49,921 bases of DNA from Niastella populi (GTDB lineage: Bacteria > Bacteroidota > Bacteroidia > Chitinophagales > Chitinophagaceae), in contig NZ_LWBP01000216.1 of the NCBI RefSeq assembly GCF_002078015.1, positions 1 to 49,921 of the forward strand, in the 5' to 3' direction. The translations under genes and the position numbers were made by a program. Positions 26,169 to 35,259 of this stretch are shown here, one piece after another (positions within the stretch are counted from its first letter, which is position 1; every line of letters begins with the position of its first letter). A model generated the notes under the pieces. The model worked only from the letters and a program-made list of their open reading frames with translations, had not been told where the DNA came from and ran no database searches.

Positions 26169-26363
26169 AAAATTGAATCTGTCCTTTGCTCCCTGAAAAT
26201 AACCGGAAAATGGATCAAAGTGCACCTGAAATTGATGTTCTGTAAAAATGGGGTGACGAATGGGAGGGGCGCCCGTTATTACAGATCGTCATGCTGCCGG
26301 TACAGGTGGTCAATTACCCGGTGTAGAGCAGAAAAAGAGGGTTTTATTTGGGAAATACCAACC

Positions 26364-28577
26364 ATGAAGCATTTCCTGATGATCATATTCGTTTTTGACG
26401 TAACATCCGCCGCGGCGCAGTTGAGCGGCAAAGCAGACACCAGTAAAGGCAAGCGGGTAGCAGTAATGGGCGAAGTAGTGGTGACGGCTAAACAGGAGTT
26501 GATAAAGCATACGCCCGGCGGTAAGGTCTTCAATGTACAGGCCAGCCTTTTAACAAAAGGAAGCAATGCCCTGCAGGTGCTGGAGCGGTTACCGGGTATA
26601 ATGACCGACAGAAGAAATAATCAATTCAGCCTGAACGGGCAGGCGGGTGTTACGGTGTTATTCAACGGAAGAAGAGTAAACCTTTCGATGGAAGAATTAA
26701 TGAATTTACTGGAGAGCACGGTGGCGGATAATATCGATAGAATTGAACTTATCACCGCGCCGGATGCCAAATACGATGCGGACGGAAGCGGCGGCATCAT
26801 CAATATCATATTTAAGAAAAGCGAACAGGAAGGCACCAGGGTGAATACTTCGGCTACTGCAGGGTATGGGTATCGCGGCAAAGCAGTTACGTCGGTTGCG
26901 GTATCGCATGGCTTTAAAAATGCCAGTTTGTATGGTTCTTATTCCTGGCTGCACGATGGCGTTCGGTCGGGATTTATGGGAAGTGGAACCAATGAAGACC
27001 TGCTCTATGATGGAAGTGCTTTTGCCATCTTTTCCGGCATCTCGCGCCGGTTCCAGCATACGCATAATGTGAGGTTGGCCGGGGATGTACGGGCTGGTGC
27101 CAAAACCACGGTTGGCGCAGACCTGGCATTCTCGGCGAACAAAAGCGATAACCTCACGAATACCGGTGATACCTGGGAATATGATAGCGGTGATTACCTG
27201 CGGTATGCGGCGCTTTCGGAAGGGAATAACCGGCGGCACAATCTTAACGCTTCCGTTTATACGAAGCATAAGCTTTCGGCTAATTCGCAATTGAATTTCG
27301 ATGCCAGCTATCTCTACTATGATAACGATAACCCGGCAATAATAAACGGACAATATTTTGACCGGGACGGAAATCTTACTGTGCCGGGCAATCCAAATTT
27401 TACCAGCGGCAACCGGGGTGAGAGTTTTTCCGGTATAGAAGCGTTGACCTTTACAGTGGACCTAACCAACAAATGGGGGAAAAAAGTGGAAGCTGAATTT
27501 GGCGGCAAAGGCAGTATGGCGGAAAACAGCAACGACAGCAGGGTAGAGCGGCTGGTGAACGGTCAATGGGTGATAGATCCGCGGTCGCAGTCGGTAGTGA
27601 ACAGCAATGAAATTATAGGCGCATTATATAGCCAGTTCCGGTATTTATTGAATGCGAAAGCAAGCGTACAAATCGGTTTGCGATATGAATACTGGCGCCG
27701 GGAGATAGACCAGTACAAGGAGCCATTTGTTATTGGAAAACTCTTTCCTAATGTTTTATATAAGCAGACATTCACCAATGGCAGTACCCTGTCGGTAGGC
27801 TATAACCGCCGGGTGAGCCGGCCGGCGTATACCGACCTGGTGTCGAATCTTTTTTACAATGACCCTACGTTTGTGTTTTCCGGGAATCCCTTACTGAAAC
27901 CCACCATCTCAAACATTGTTAAAGCCGAATTCAACCGGCAGCGGCTGAACGTTTCCCTGTCGTACCAGGATGACCGGCACCCGGTGTTACGTTACCAGAT
28001 CACGAGCAATGACACGAAGGAAATAGGGATCTCTTCTCCCCAAAACCTCGACTATCAAAAGAATGTCAACCTGGCCGTTAATTATTCCCTGCAGCCGGTC
28101 CGTTGGTGGAAAATAGCAGCGGGCAGTACTACCGCGCTGCGCCATTACAGGGTGAGTTACAGTTTACAACCTGCGGAAAAAACATTTGTGTTCCAGCGCC
28201 TGAATGGTAATCAGCAATTTCAATTGCCGTGGGGGATGGAGGCGGAGTTGAACGGCTGGTATAATTTTCGTTTCTATGAAGGCACCAATATCATCAATGG
28301 ATTTGGGGTAGTTAATTTTGCGCTGGCTAAAAAACTGAAGAACGACAAAGGCAGCTTTCAGCTGTCGCTGCCCGATCTGTTTCGCTCTTTCCGGGTGCAC
28401 ACACATATTGGCGGCATGACCGCTATTGCATTTAACATCGATACGCACGCTACGTGGCGGGATGAAACCGCCTTTTACCGTGTAATTAAGCTAACTTATA
28501 CCCGAAGTTTCGGTAAAAGCAGTATCCGAACGGCCACCAGGAACAGCAGGAGCGAGGAGGCTGAGCGGATCCAGTAG
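26364..28577 (+). CDS. outer-membrane beta-barrel (OMP_b-brl_3) TonB-receptor-like protein
   Basis: A 737-residue outer-membrane protein. The chosen ATG gives a signal peptide (MKHFLMIIFVFDVTSAAAQ); the 85 codons upstream in frame are cysteine- and arginine-rich and not secretory, so they are rejected. The plug-like domain has VMGEVVVTAK, ALQVLERLPGI, VTVLFNGRRVNLS and KYDADGSGGIINII, the signature of the PF14905 group. A barrel follows with TonB-dependent-receptor-like repeats (YNRRVSRPAYTDL). Unlike most relatives it has no CarboxypepD domain before the plug. It is divergent from the LytS/LytTR pair, which may control it. Confidence 0.88.
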   Translation: MKHFLMIIFVFDVTSAAAQLSGKADTSKGKRVAVMGEVVVTAKQELIKHTPGGKVFNVQASLLTKGSNALQVLERLPGIMTDRRNNQFSLNGQAGVTVLFNGRRVNLSMEELMNLLESTVADNIDRIELITAPDAKYDADGSGGIINIIFKKSEQEGTRVNTSATAGYGYRGKAVTSVAVSHGFKNASLYGSYSWLHDGVRSGFMGSGTNEDLLYDGSAFAIFSGISRRFQHTHNVRLAGDVRAGAKTTVGADLAFSANKSDNLTNTGDTWEYDSGDYLRYAALSEGNNRRHNLNASVYTKHKLSANSQLNFDASYLYYDNDNPAIINGQYFDRDGNLTVPGNPNFTSGNRGESFSGIEALTFTVDLTNKWGKKVEAEFGGKGSMAENSNDSRVERLVNGQWVIDPRSQSVVNSNEIIGALYSQFRYLLNAKASVQIGLRYEYWRREIDQYKEPFVIGKLFPNVLYKQTFTNGSTLSVGYNRRVSRPAYTDLVSNLFYNDPTFVFSGNPLLKPTISNIVKAEFNRQRLNVSLSYQDDRHPVLRYQITSNDTKEIGISSPQNLDYQKNVNLAVNYSLQPVRWWKIAAGSTTALRHYRVSYSLQPAEKTFVFQRLNGNQQFQLPWGMEAELNGWYNFRFYEGTNIINGFGVVNFALAKKLKNDKGSFQLSLPDLFRSFRVHTHIGGMTAIAFNIDTHATWRDETAFYRVIKLTYTRSFGKSSIRTATRNSRSEEAERIQ

Positions 28578-28590
28578 GATGTTGCTGTTT

Positions 28591-29778
28591 TCAGAGATTG
28601 GAATAGTAGTACTTATATTCAGACGCTGATTTTTTTACGCCATTGCTATAGCTTACACTATGACTTGATAACAATTTGTAGTTTGAGTGAAATGGCATTA
28701 TAACAAGGTTCCCGCGCATAGTGGGATCATATGCTGAATGGGATTCAGAGCTGAGTTCCCACACGTTTTTCGACAGGTTCCAGTTGTAATAATTACTCGT
28801 GATCATATTATGCAGGCTGTCGTATACACATTCATGTTTTGATTTACTGGTCAGCTCTTTCGTTGTCCAGCTATAGTTTGTACTTATTTCCGCGGTCACA
28901 TTGCCTGCCTTATCATATACATACGAATTGTTACCGGTTGTGAAATATGCAGCCGTTTTGGAATCGAAGAAGTAGTATTTTTCTTCTGTTCTTTTGCCGG
29001 AAGTATTATAAAGATATTCATGCTTTTGATTTTTCTCCCAGGTCTTGCTTTTCGCATCCCAGGTATGCTGAATACCGTTGATCTCGTGCCATTTCTGATT
29101 GAAATATATATCTTTTTTAAAATTGGGTTGCCAGTCTTTGGCTACCCGGTCCCAGAAATAAAAAACGCTATGCAAGACCTTGTTTTTATGATCGTATTGA
29201 TATACATCCCTGTTATTTGGCCTCTTTTCCTGTGAACCGTATGACCAGCTGTAGGATGTTTTTTCGATCAAACTATCATGTTGATCATATTTGAATTCGA
29301 CCATACTTCTTTCATTCCACTCATTAGTTTTCTCTTCTTCCCAACTATTATTTCTGCTATAACTAGTATAGGCAGCATATTTTCCCGTGTTTTTCAGATA
29401 GGAATATACGGTCTTACCTTTAAGGCGCCAGTCGAACATTTTATTTCTGAATTCATATTCGTATATAACGGTATCGCGGCCTAAGGCATCGTGCTCTTTT
29501 AAGTACTTAGTACCCCGCCATTCTTCTACTTTTTCATAGCCATTGTCATAGAGTATACTCTCTATCGGGGCATTTAAGGAATCGTACAAATAAAATGTTT
29601 TATCAATATGATTGACAACAGATTCCTGTCCCAGTTCTTTATAAAACAGGGTTTCGGTTTGGATGATACTATCTAACCTTTGTTTGGGGGCGGTAGTTAC
29701 CTGTACTTTGAGAGATTTTACCTGCGCAAAGCTGCTGAATCCCATCAGCAGTGATAAATATAGTGTGCAATATTTCAT
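28591..29778 (-). CDS. secreted protein with YD-like repeats
   Basis: A 395-residue protein with a signal peptide (MKYCTLYLSLLMGFSSFAQ). The rest is a series of beta-rich units of about 35-45 residues containing Y-YD--GN-like cores (YNTSGKRTEEKYYF, YVYDKAGNVTAEI, YDSLHNMITSNYY), resembling YD/DUF3836-like repeats. It is probably a surface or periplasmic protein of unknown function. The start at 29778 is supported by a TACCTTTG promoter motif just upstream; the frame itself opens four codons earlier. It converges on the outer-membrane gene, with 13 bases between stops. Confidence 0.75.
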   Translation of the reverse strand: MKYCTLYLSLLMGFSSFAQVKSLKVQVTTAPKQRLDSIIQTETLFYKELGQESVVNHIDKTFYLYDSLNAPIESILYDNGYEKVEEWRGTKYLKEHDALGRDTVIYEYEFRNKMFDWRLKGKTVYSYLKNTGKYAAYTSYSRNNSWEEEKTNEWNERSMVEFKYDQHDSLIEKTSYSWSYGSQEKRPNNRDVYQYDHKNKVLHSVFYFWDRVAKDWQPNFKKDIYFNQKWHEINGIQHTWDAKSKTWEKNQKHEYLYNTSGKRTEEKYYFFDSKTAAYFTTGNNSYVYDKAGNVTAEISTNYSWTTKELTSKSKHECVYDSLHNMITSNYYNWNLSKNVWELSSESHSAYDPTMRGNLVIMPFHSNYKLLSSHSVSYSNGVKKSASEYKYYYSNL

Positions 29779-29787
29779 AAGGTGGTA

Positions 29788-29795
29788 CAAAGGTA
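29788..29795 (-). promoter_or_regulatory. putative -7 promoter element of the YD-repeat gene
   Basis: Minus-strand TACCTTTG fits TAnnTTTG, nine bases before the ATG at 29778. Confidence 0.5.
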
Positions 29796-29868
29796 CACGA
29801 GAAAGGCAATAATCATAATATAGATGCGATATTTAAAATGGTAACTTCGAAAAATTGTGTGATTTATT

Positions 29869-30267
29869 ATGAAAAGGCTCCTTTATGCAGCGGCAACAAT
29901 TTACCGGCTCTATGAAAAACAGAGAACAGGGATACCCCATTTTAGAATGATAGCGACCGTGATATTCCTTTTGATGTTACACTTAACCCATATTGGATTG
30001 ATATTCGATATTCCTTCCTATTGGGTGTTTCCGTGGAGTTCAGAAAGTACAAAAACTATTCAATGGTTGAATGGAGGTGTATATTTTGGGATCTTATTTA
30101 TTATGGGCCATTTAGTATTCAACAGGAAAAAGATCGATGCTATAGAGGTGAGTGAAAAAAGCATCAACCGGGCAAAGATAGTGTTACCGGTATATTTTGT
30201 TTTGTCGATCCTGTTGATGGGTGTTTTATTGATTAAAAGGGCGATTGAAATGGGTAAGATACACTAG
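29869..30267 (+). CDS. small membrane protein of unknown function
   Basis: A 132-residue protein with about three hydrophobic helices (MIATVIFLLMLHLTHIGLIF, GGVYFGILFIMGHLVF, IVLPVYFVLSILLMGVLLI) and a basic loop between the last two. No family is recognised. Divergent from the YD-repeat gene, with 90 bases between starts. Confidence 0.6.
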   Translation: MKRLLYAAATIYRLYEKQRTGIPHFRMIATVIFLLMLHLTHIGLIFDIPSYWVFPWSSESTKTIQWLNGGVYFGILFIMGHLVFNRKKIDAIEVSEKSINRAKIVLPVYFVLSILLMGVLLIKRAIEMGKIH

Positions 30268-30315
30268 GAACATCGTTGATAATTACTACGAAACGGGGTT
30301 TTACAGAACGCCAGA

Positions 30316-30717
30316 CTATGTGCCCCGGAAACCATCGTTTTGTAATCCCTGCAGTTTTTTCCGGCCGGCAATGAAATAAATGTTCGTGATTGCATCAGTG
30401 TGCGGGTTAATATCAAAGACCTGGCAACCTACCAGTTTGCCGCCCTTATAGAAAAGGGCTGCCGGCGAATTGTTCACGTCTTTAAATGCTATATCCAATT
30501 TATTCAGGTAGCGTTCATAAGAACGAACAAGCAGCTGCGCGACGGCGTTACTACCCACCGTAATTTCCACCGCCTTACCGGCTTTTCCGCCGCCGCCGGC
30601 GTGGGTTATAATATTGTCTGACAACATTTTTTCAAGCTTCTTCACATCCCCGCTTTTAATGACATCGACGTATTTGTGCAATAATTTTTTGGAGGTGCTG
30701 CCTGTATGGCTGCTGCC
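30316..30717 (-). pseudogene. ECF41 sigma factor, C-terminal SnoaL-like remnant
   Basis: The product ends like ECF41/SigJ sigma factors: KYVDVIKSGDVKKLEKMLSD, then HAGGGGKAGKA, and a SnoaL-fold tail with VNNSPAALFYKGGKLVG and ITNIYFI. The sigma-2 and sigma-4 domains that should precede it are absent. The frame runs upstream only to the junction near 30717 and lacks a normal ATG. Confidence 0.7.
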
Positions 30718-30719
30718 GC

Positions 30720-30920
30720 GTGACCGTATTGGATGAGAGGAGTGTGCCCGACGATACCTATGAAGAAGCGGCCAGGCATTTTACGGAAAAGGAACTGATA
30801 GACCTGACGATGGCCGTCGGATTTATTAATGTTGCCAATCGCCTTAATATCGCGTTTGAGACTCCTGTAGAAGACTATAATGTGGGGCAGGTGGTTGATA
30901 AATTAGCTCAAACTGCTTAA
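30720..30920 (+). pseudogene. carboxymuconolactone decarboxylase family protein, C-terminal remnant
   Basis: The 66 residues match the C-terminal part of AhpD-like/CMD proteins: ERSVPDDTYEEAARHFTEKE and LTMAVGFINVANRLNIAF. The N-terminal half with the CxxC active site is missing. The fragment is divergent from the ECF41 remnant, three bases away, and its terminator survives downstream. Confidence 0.7.
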
Positions 30921-30949
30921 TTGACGAGGTGATCATCAAAGTATAGAAG

Positions 30950-30979
30950 AAGGCCTCTGGAAATTTCGGGAGGCCTTTT
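30950..30979 (+). terminator. rho-independent terminator after the CMD relic
   Basis: Perfect eight-pair stem AAGGCCTC/GAGGCCTT with a 12-base loop and a TTTT end. It is an intact terminator serving a broken gene. Confidence 0.8.
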
Positions 30980-31181
30980 GTTGCGTTGGGTGGTGGGTTG
31001 AAACGCGCGAAAAGATAGCTGCCAGCGTGAGTATAAAAGACCAGGAAATAGCCGGCTTTCGGGGGAATGTTACAGTTTTGGGGGATACTAAGTAACTGTG
31101 AGGGAGCGGTACAAAAATGCCTGTATACCGGTGTGTCTTTAGGGCTAAAACCAGTATACAAGAATTAATCAGAATCAATTT

Positions 31182-31230
31182 ATTTTAAGAATCCTTAAAA
31201 TCTTTCACTTTAATATAAAAAATTTATATT
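31182..31230. promoter_or_regulatory. two inverted repeats upstream of hxsA
   Basis: ATTTTAAG/CTTAAAAT around loop AATC (31182-31201) and AATATAAA/TTTATATT around AAA (31212-31230). Both are perfect eight-base arms about 11 bases apart and lie 52-101 bases before the hxsA ATG. They could be operator sites or AT-rich hairpins. Confidence 0.4.
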
Positions 31231-31282
31231 TTAAAGCATTAACCTGTCCGACTAATCTTTTACTGTCAACTAACCTAAACCC

Positions 31283-32194
31283 ATGCCCCCTAAAATTGAA
31301 AAAGGTCTGCTAAGTCTTGCAAAGAAGGCTTTGGCGGTGATAACAGCGTCTGTAAGCTCATTACTTACAGCTAACGGTAGTCCAATAATAAGTGATGCTA
31401 ATTTTAGCTCGGTTAAAGAAGAGGACATAGAGAAATTTCGGCTTAAAGTCTTAAAACCGCAATTGGTCTTAAAGCAAAATCCGAATAATTTATCGGAGCC
31501 TTTTCTGTCAATGCATACGTCTCATCGATCACATAGTTCCCACAGGTCCCACAGTTCTCACGTTTCATCATCTTCTTCGCGCCATTATTCGCATGCTTCG
31601 CATTCATCCCATGCTTCGCACTATTCATCTGTTCCGTCTTATTCTCCCAGCAATTCTGTGCCATACACAGCTCCATCAACTACAAGTTCAGGATCTTATG
31701 ACAGGAATACTGTGGTTTCCAGCAAACAATCGACATCCGCAGTTCCATACAGAACACTTGATGTAGGTTGTGAAGGAAAGGATGTAGAAGCCCTCCAGGT
31801 GTTATTGGGGAAGTTAAAGTATGATGTTTTTCCTTCTGGTTATTACACTCAAAAGACAAGGCTGGCAGTACTTCAGTATCAAAAAGACAACAAACTTACA
31901 GCAGATGGAAAGGTATATATCAGTACGTATAAGATGATTCAGAGAAAGGTCTCAGCCTCTACATTTCCGAACAGAGTTTTAGAAGTAGGCTGTGAAGGAA
32001 AGGATGTCGATTCTGTCCAGGTTTTATTAAGGAAGCTCAAGTATGATGTTTACCCTACGGGTTACTTCACTGAAATGACAAAACAGGCTGTAGTTCAGTT
32101 TCAAAAAGACAATCAACTTACGCAGGATGGAAAGGTAGACGTCAGAACGTTTGAGTTAATTCAAAAAAAATACAATGAACTACGATTTAAATAA
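31283..32194 (+). CDS. hxsA: His-Xaa-Ser repeat protein HxsA
   Basis: A 303-residue precursor-like protein. A hydrophobic N-terminal stretch (about 9-30) suggests membrane or leader function. Residues 78-115 hold eleven His-Xaa-Ser units with an exact three-residue period in two runs (His78-93 and His101-113), split by SSSSR. Two 74-residue-period peptidoglycan-binding repeats follow (about 156-222 and 230-296, each with VGCEGKDV near the start and DGKV near the end). This layout is that of HxsA in the His-Xaa-Ser system. The system's radical SAM enzymes follow at once. Its last 20 bases overlap hxsD. Confidence 0.9.
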   Translation: MPPKIEKGLLSLAKKALAVITASVSSLLTANGSPIISDANFSSVKEEDIEKFRLKVLKPQLVLKQNPNNLSEPFLSMHTSHRSHSSHRSHSSHVSSSSSRHYSHASHSSHASHYSSVPSYSPSNSVPYTAPSTTSSGSYDRNTVVSSKQSTSAVPYRTLDVGCEGKDVEALQVLLGKLKYDVFPSGYYTQKTRLAVLQYQKDNKLTADGKVYISTYKMIQRKVSASTFPNRVLEVGCEGKDVDSVQVLLRKLKYDVYPTGYFTEMTKQAVVQFQKDNQLTQDGKVDVRTFELIQKKYNELRFK

Positions 32195-32549
32195 CGGATC
32201 GCTTATAATAAAGGTTGACAAAAATATTTATTCTGAGGATGTGTTGTATAAGTGCTTATACTGGTATACCAACAAATACACTGTTTTCATTGAAACTAAG
32301 GATGATCACTACTATTCTGTATCAATTAAATTAGCCAATGATTTAAGTGTTAACGAAGAAACTGCAAAGCAATTAAATGAGCAGATATTACGCGATCTGA
32401 TTGATTTTAAACTTCGGGATATCATAACCAAGGAAACTCAAACAGTGCGTGAGTTAATTGTGGCAAAAGCATTTGCAAATTTTCAGATTGATCCTCAGTA
32501 TGATTTCGATATTTCTGATCCGGTAGGGTTTAATCCAGACAATGTATGA
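32175..32549 (+). CDS. hxsD: His-Xaa-Ser system protein HxsD
   Basis: A 124-residue cytosolic protein lying between hxsA and the radical SAM genes, as in known Hxs loci. The family-like C-terminal part reads LNEQILRDLIDFKLRDI, close to the LLND-x-LRE pattern used to define HxsD. Function unknown; it may recognise the precursor or help the maturases. Its start overlaps hxsA by 20 bases and its stop overlaps hxsB by four (ATGA), so the operon is tightly coupled. Confidence 0.85.
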   Translation: MNYDLNNGSLIIKVDKNIYSEDVLYKCLYWYTNKYTVFIETKDDHYYSVSIKLANDLSVNEETAKQLNEQILRDLIDFKLRDIITKETQTVRELIVAKAFANFQIDPQYDFDISDPVGFNPDNV

Positions 32550-34051
32550 ATAATCCGTTGAAACCAGCCTTAGACAAAAAAACAAGAAAATTTAAGGAAT
32601 ACAATTCCTACAACCTCCAGTCAAATAATTATTATTTACTTCCATTCCGGTTCATTCGGTTGGATGAGCAAAATGAACTATTAGTTAATGAAGTGGGAGA
32701 CTTTTTAATAGTTTCTTCGGGGACGGTTGAAAGGATCGTTAACAAAAAGTTAGATAAAATATCAGACGAAGAGCTGTACGCAGATTTAATTGCAGCTTTT
32801 TTTATTAGCGAAACTCCGATACCAGCACTTTTAGACGTTATATCTACCAGGTATAGAACTAAAAAGTCGTTTCTGGACCATTTTACAGCGCTGCACATTT
32901 TCGTTATTTCTTTGCGTTGTGAGCATACATGCCATTATTGCCAGGTATCCAGGGTTAGTGAGAATAAAAAAGCCTTTGATATGCAACGGCACCATATTGA
33001 CAAAGGCATTGACTTAATGATGAAGTCTCCCAATCCGCACATAACTATGGAGTTTCAGGGTGGTGAGGCGTTGCTTGCTTTTGAAAACATAACGTATGCG
33101 GTAATACAGGCTAAAGAAAAGGCCATGTTATTGAATAAAAAGATTTCATTTGTTATTTGTACAAATTTAGCTGTTATAACAGATGAAATGCTCAAGTTTT
33201 GTAAGGAACATGAGATCCTCATCTCCAGTTCTCTGGATGGACCTTCATTTATTCATAACAAAAACCGTCATCGGAATGGAAACAATAGCTATGAGTTAGC
33301 CGTAAAAGGTATAGAAGAGTCGCGACAAGTATTGGGTTTTGACCGCGTATCTGCATTATTGACTACCACCAACTTGTCCTTACTATACCCACATGAGATC
33401 GTAGACGAATATTACAAGCTCGGATTTCGAAACATCTTTCTTCGGCCAATTAGTCCCTATGGTTTTGCAAATTATAACGAAAGAAAGAACCACTACAAAA
33501 CGAGTGAATTTTTGGACTTCTATAAGAAAGCATTAGACAAAATAATTGAACTCAATTTAAGGGGGGAATTTTTCCGTGAAGATTACGCTGCTATAATTCT
33601 TAGAAAAATACTTACGCCTTTTCCGGTTGGTTATGTTGATTTACAATCTCCTGCAGGCATGATAAATAGTGTTATCGTATTTAATTATGATGGGAAAGTT
33701 TACGCCACCGATGAAGCACGAATGTTAGCTGAAACGAAAGATTATACGTTTGAACTTGGTTCATTAGACACACATAGTTATGAAGAATTGTTTTATGGGG
33801 ATAAGGCAAGATTCTTTTCCGATGCCTGGACAAATGAAAGCTTGCCCGGGTGCTCAGAATGCGCTTTGCAATCATATTGTGGTGCAGATCCTGTTTTCAA
33901 TTATGCGACACAGGGCACTTTTATTGGCCATAGGCCCACCAGTTCCTTTTGCGAACGAAATATGGCAATAATTAAACATTTATTCCTCTTAATGGAAAAA
34001 GATGCGAGAATAAAAACCATTTTTAGAACCTGGATAACAGGAAATAACTGA
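32546..34051 (+). CDS. hxsB: His-Xaa-Ser system radical SAM maturase HxsB
   Basis: A 501-residue radical SAM enzyme. The iron-sulfur motif is C125-x3-C129-x2-C132. GGE-like FQGGEAL sits near residue 172 and a TIM-barrel follows. A C-terminal SPASM-like cluster region carries Cys436, Cys439, Cys445 and later Cys469. It is typical of peptide-modifying maturases that use S-adenosylmethionine to start radical chemistry. The N-terminal about 110 residues are a family-specific extension that probably binds precursor. hxsC follows after one base. Confidence 0.92.
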   Translation: MNNPLKPALDKKTRKFKEYNSYNLQSNNYYLLPFRFIRLDEQNELLVNEVGDFLIVSSGTVERIVNKKLDKISDEELYADLIAAFFISETPIPALLDVISTRYRTKKSFLDHFTALHIFVISLRCEHTCHYCQVSRVSENKKAFDMQRHHIDKGIDLMMKSPNPHITMEFQGGEALLAFENITYAVIQAKEKAMLLNKKISFVICTNLAVITDEMLKFCKEHEILISSSLDGPSFIHNKNRHRNGNNSYELAVKGIEESRQVLGFDRVSALLTTTNLSLLYPHEIVDEYYKLGFRNIFLRPISPYGFANYNERKNHYKTSEFLDFYKKALDKIIELNLRGEFFREDYAAIILRKILTPFPVGYVDLQSPAGMINSVIVFNYDGKVYATDEARMLAETKDYTFELGSLDTHSYEELFYGDKARFFSDAWTNESLPGCSECALQSYCGADPVFNYATQGTFIGHRPTSSFCERNMAIIKHLFLLMEKDARIKTIFRTWITGNN

Positions 34052-34052
34052 T

Positions 34053-35204
34053 ATGCTATTAAAAACAAGAGGTACCCCATTTCTTATTGAAAAGCCAATA
34101 GTGTCTTCTGTTACCCGAAATCCTTACGATGCCGGTTCTGGCCGTATTTTAATAGCTGAATACACATTGCCATCGGTTAGTATTGCTGACTTTCGCGCTA
34201 TATTGACGGCACTTCCAATAAATACGCACCAGGTTGATAAACCTTCAGTTTATTCAGTTGGAACTTTTGATCATTTGGTGGAAGGCGATATCGTTGTGAT
34301 AAACACCGATGGAACAATAAACACTTTATATCGTATCAATTCATATCAAAACTTTCTTCTTTTTACTGAGAGATGTAATAGTAATTGTTTGATGTGCTCA
34401 CAACCTCCTAAAGATAGAGATGATACCGGTTATCTGTTTGATATATACAATCAATTAATTCCTTTAATTCCGAAGGATTGCATTGAACTTGGAATTACCG
34501 GCGGGGAGCCAACGCTTTTAGGCGCCCGGTATTTTTCGTTGCTGGAACAAATCAAATGCCATCTTCCCGATACGGAAATTCATTGTCTCACTAATGGACG
34601 GTCTTTCGCCTCTCGCCATTTCTCAGAACAATTGGAAAAATTAGATTTGCAACGGCTGATGCTTGGAATACCATTGTATTCTGATTATTACCAAATACAT
34701 GATTATATCGTGCAGGCGCAAGGAGCTTTTTATCAAACTGTCGAGGGAATATACAATCTGGCATTAAGTAATCAACGCATAGAAGTAAGAATAGTGCTGC
34801 ATAAGCAATCTCTTCCCCGCCTGGTAAAACTATCAAAATTTATCTATAAGAATCTTCCATTTGTTGAGCATATAGCGTTTATGGGGCTGGAGTTTCAGGG
34901 GTATACTCCGCACAACATTAACAATTTATGGATAGACCCCGCCATGTATATGAATGAGTTGGGAGAAGCTGTAGAGTATTTATCGCAAATGGGTATGAAC
35001 GTTTCAATTTATAATTCTCAACTATGCGTTATGCCAAGGCATCTTTGGAAGTATAATAAGAAATCAATTTCCGACTGGAAGAATATTTACTTATCTAAAT
35101 GTGAAAAATGCCAGATGATTGAGGCTTGTGGCGGCCTGTTTGCATCCTGTGAAAAGATGCATAGTGAATACATTACACCTTTTATGGAGAGGGTTGAGTT
35201 TTAG
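34053..35204 (+). CDS. hxsC: His-Xaa-Ser system radical SAM maturase HxsC
   Basis: A 383-residue radical SAM enzyme, second of the pair. C108-x3-C112-x2-C115 binds the SAM-cleaving cluster. GITGGEPTLLG near residues 148-158 is the standard GGE region. Cys350, Cys353, Cys359 and Cys366 form a possible auxiliary cluster. The two-enzyme arrangement with HxsB matches the defined HxsB/HxsC pair. It ends 55 bases before the DUF262 gene with no obvious terminator. Confidence 0.92.
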   Translation: MLLKTRGTPFLIEKPIVSSVTRNPYDAGSGRILIAEYTLPSVSIADFRAILTALPINTHQVDKPSVYSVGTFDHLVEGDIVVINTDGTINTLYRINSYQNFLLFTERCNSNCLMCSQPPKDRDDTGYLFDIYNQLIPLIPKDCIELGITGGEPTLLGARYFSLLEQIKCHLPDTEIHCLTNGRSFASRHFSEQLEKLDLQRLMLGIPLYSDYYQIHDYIVQAQGAFYQTVEGIYNLALSNQRIEVRIVLHKQSLPRLVKLSKFIYKNLPFVEHIAFMGLEFQGYTPHNINNLWIDPAMYMNELGEAVEYLSQMGMNVSIYNSQLCVMPRHLWKYNKKSISDWKNIYLSKCEKCQMIEACGGLFASCEKMHSEYITPFMERVEF

Positions 35205-35259
35205 CACAAATTAACGTTTGACTATTTGTTGTACTTTAAATATTTAAACTTATTGAATT

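Noticed and set aside
26109-26363. 85-codon N-terminal extension of the outer-membrane beta-barrel gene
   Set aside because: Cys/Arg-rich, overlaps the divergent kinase start, and would bury a good signal peptide.
31503-31640. Possible CRISPR-like or satellite array
   Set aside because: The periodicity is the His-Xaa-Ser codon repeat inside hxsA, with no equal-length spacers.
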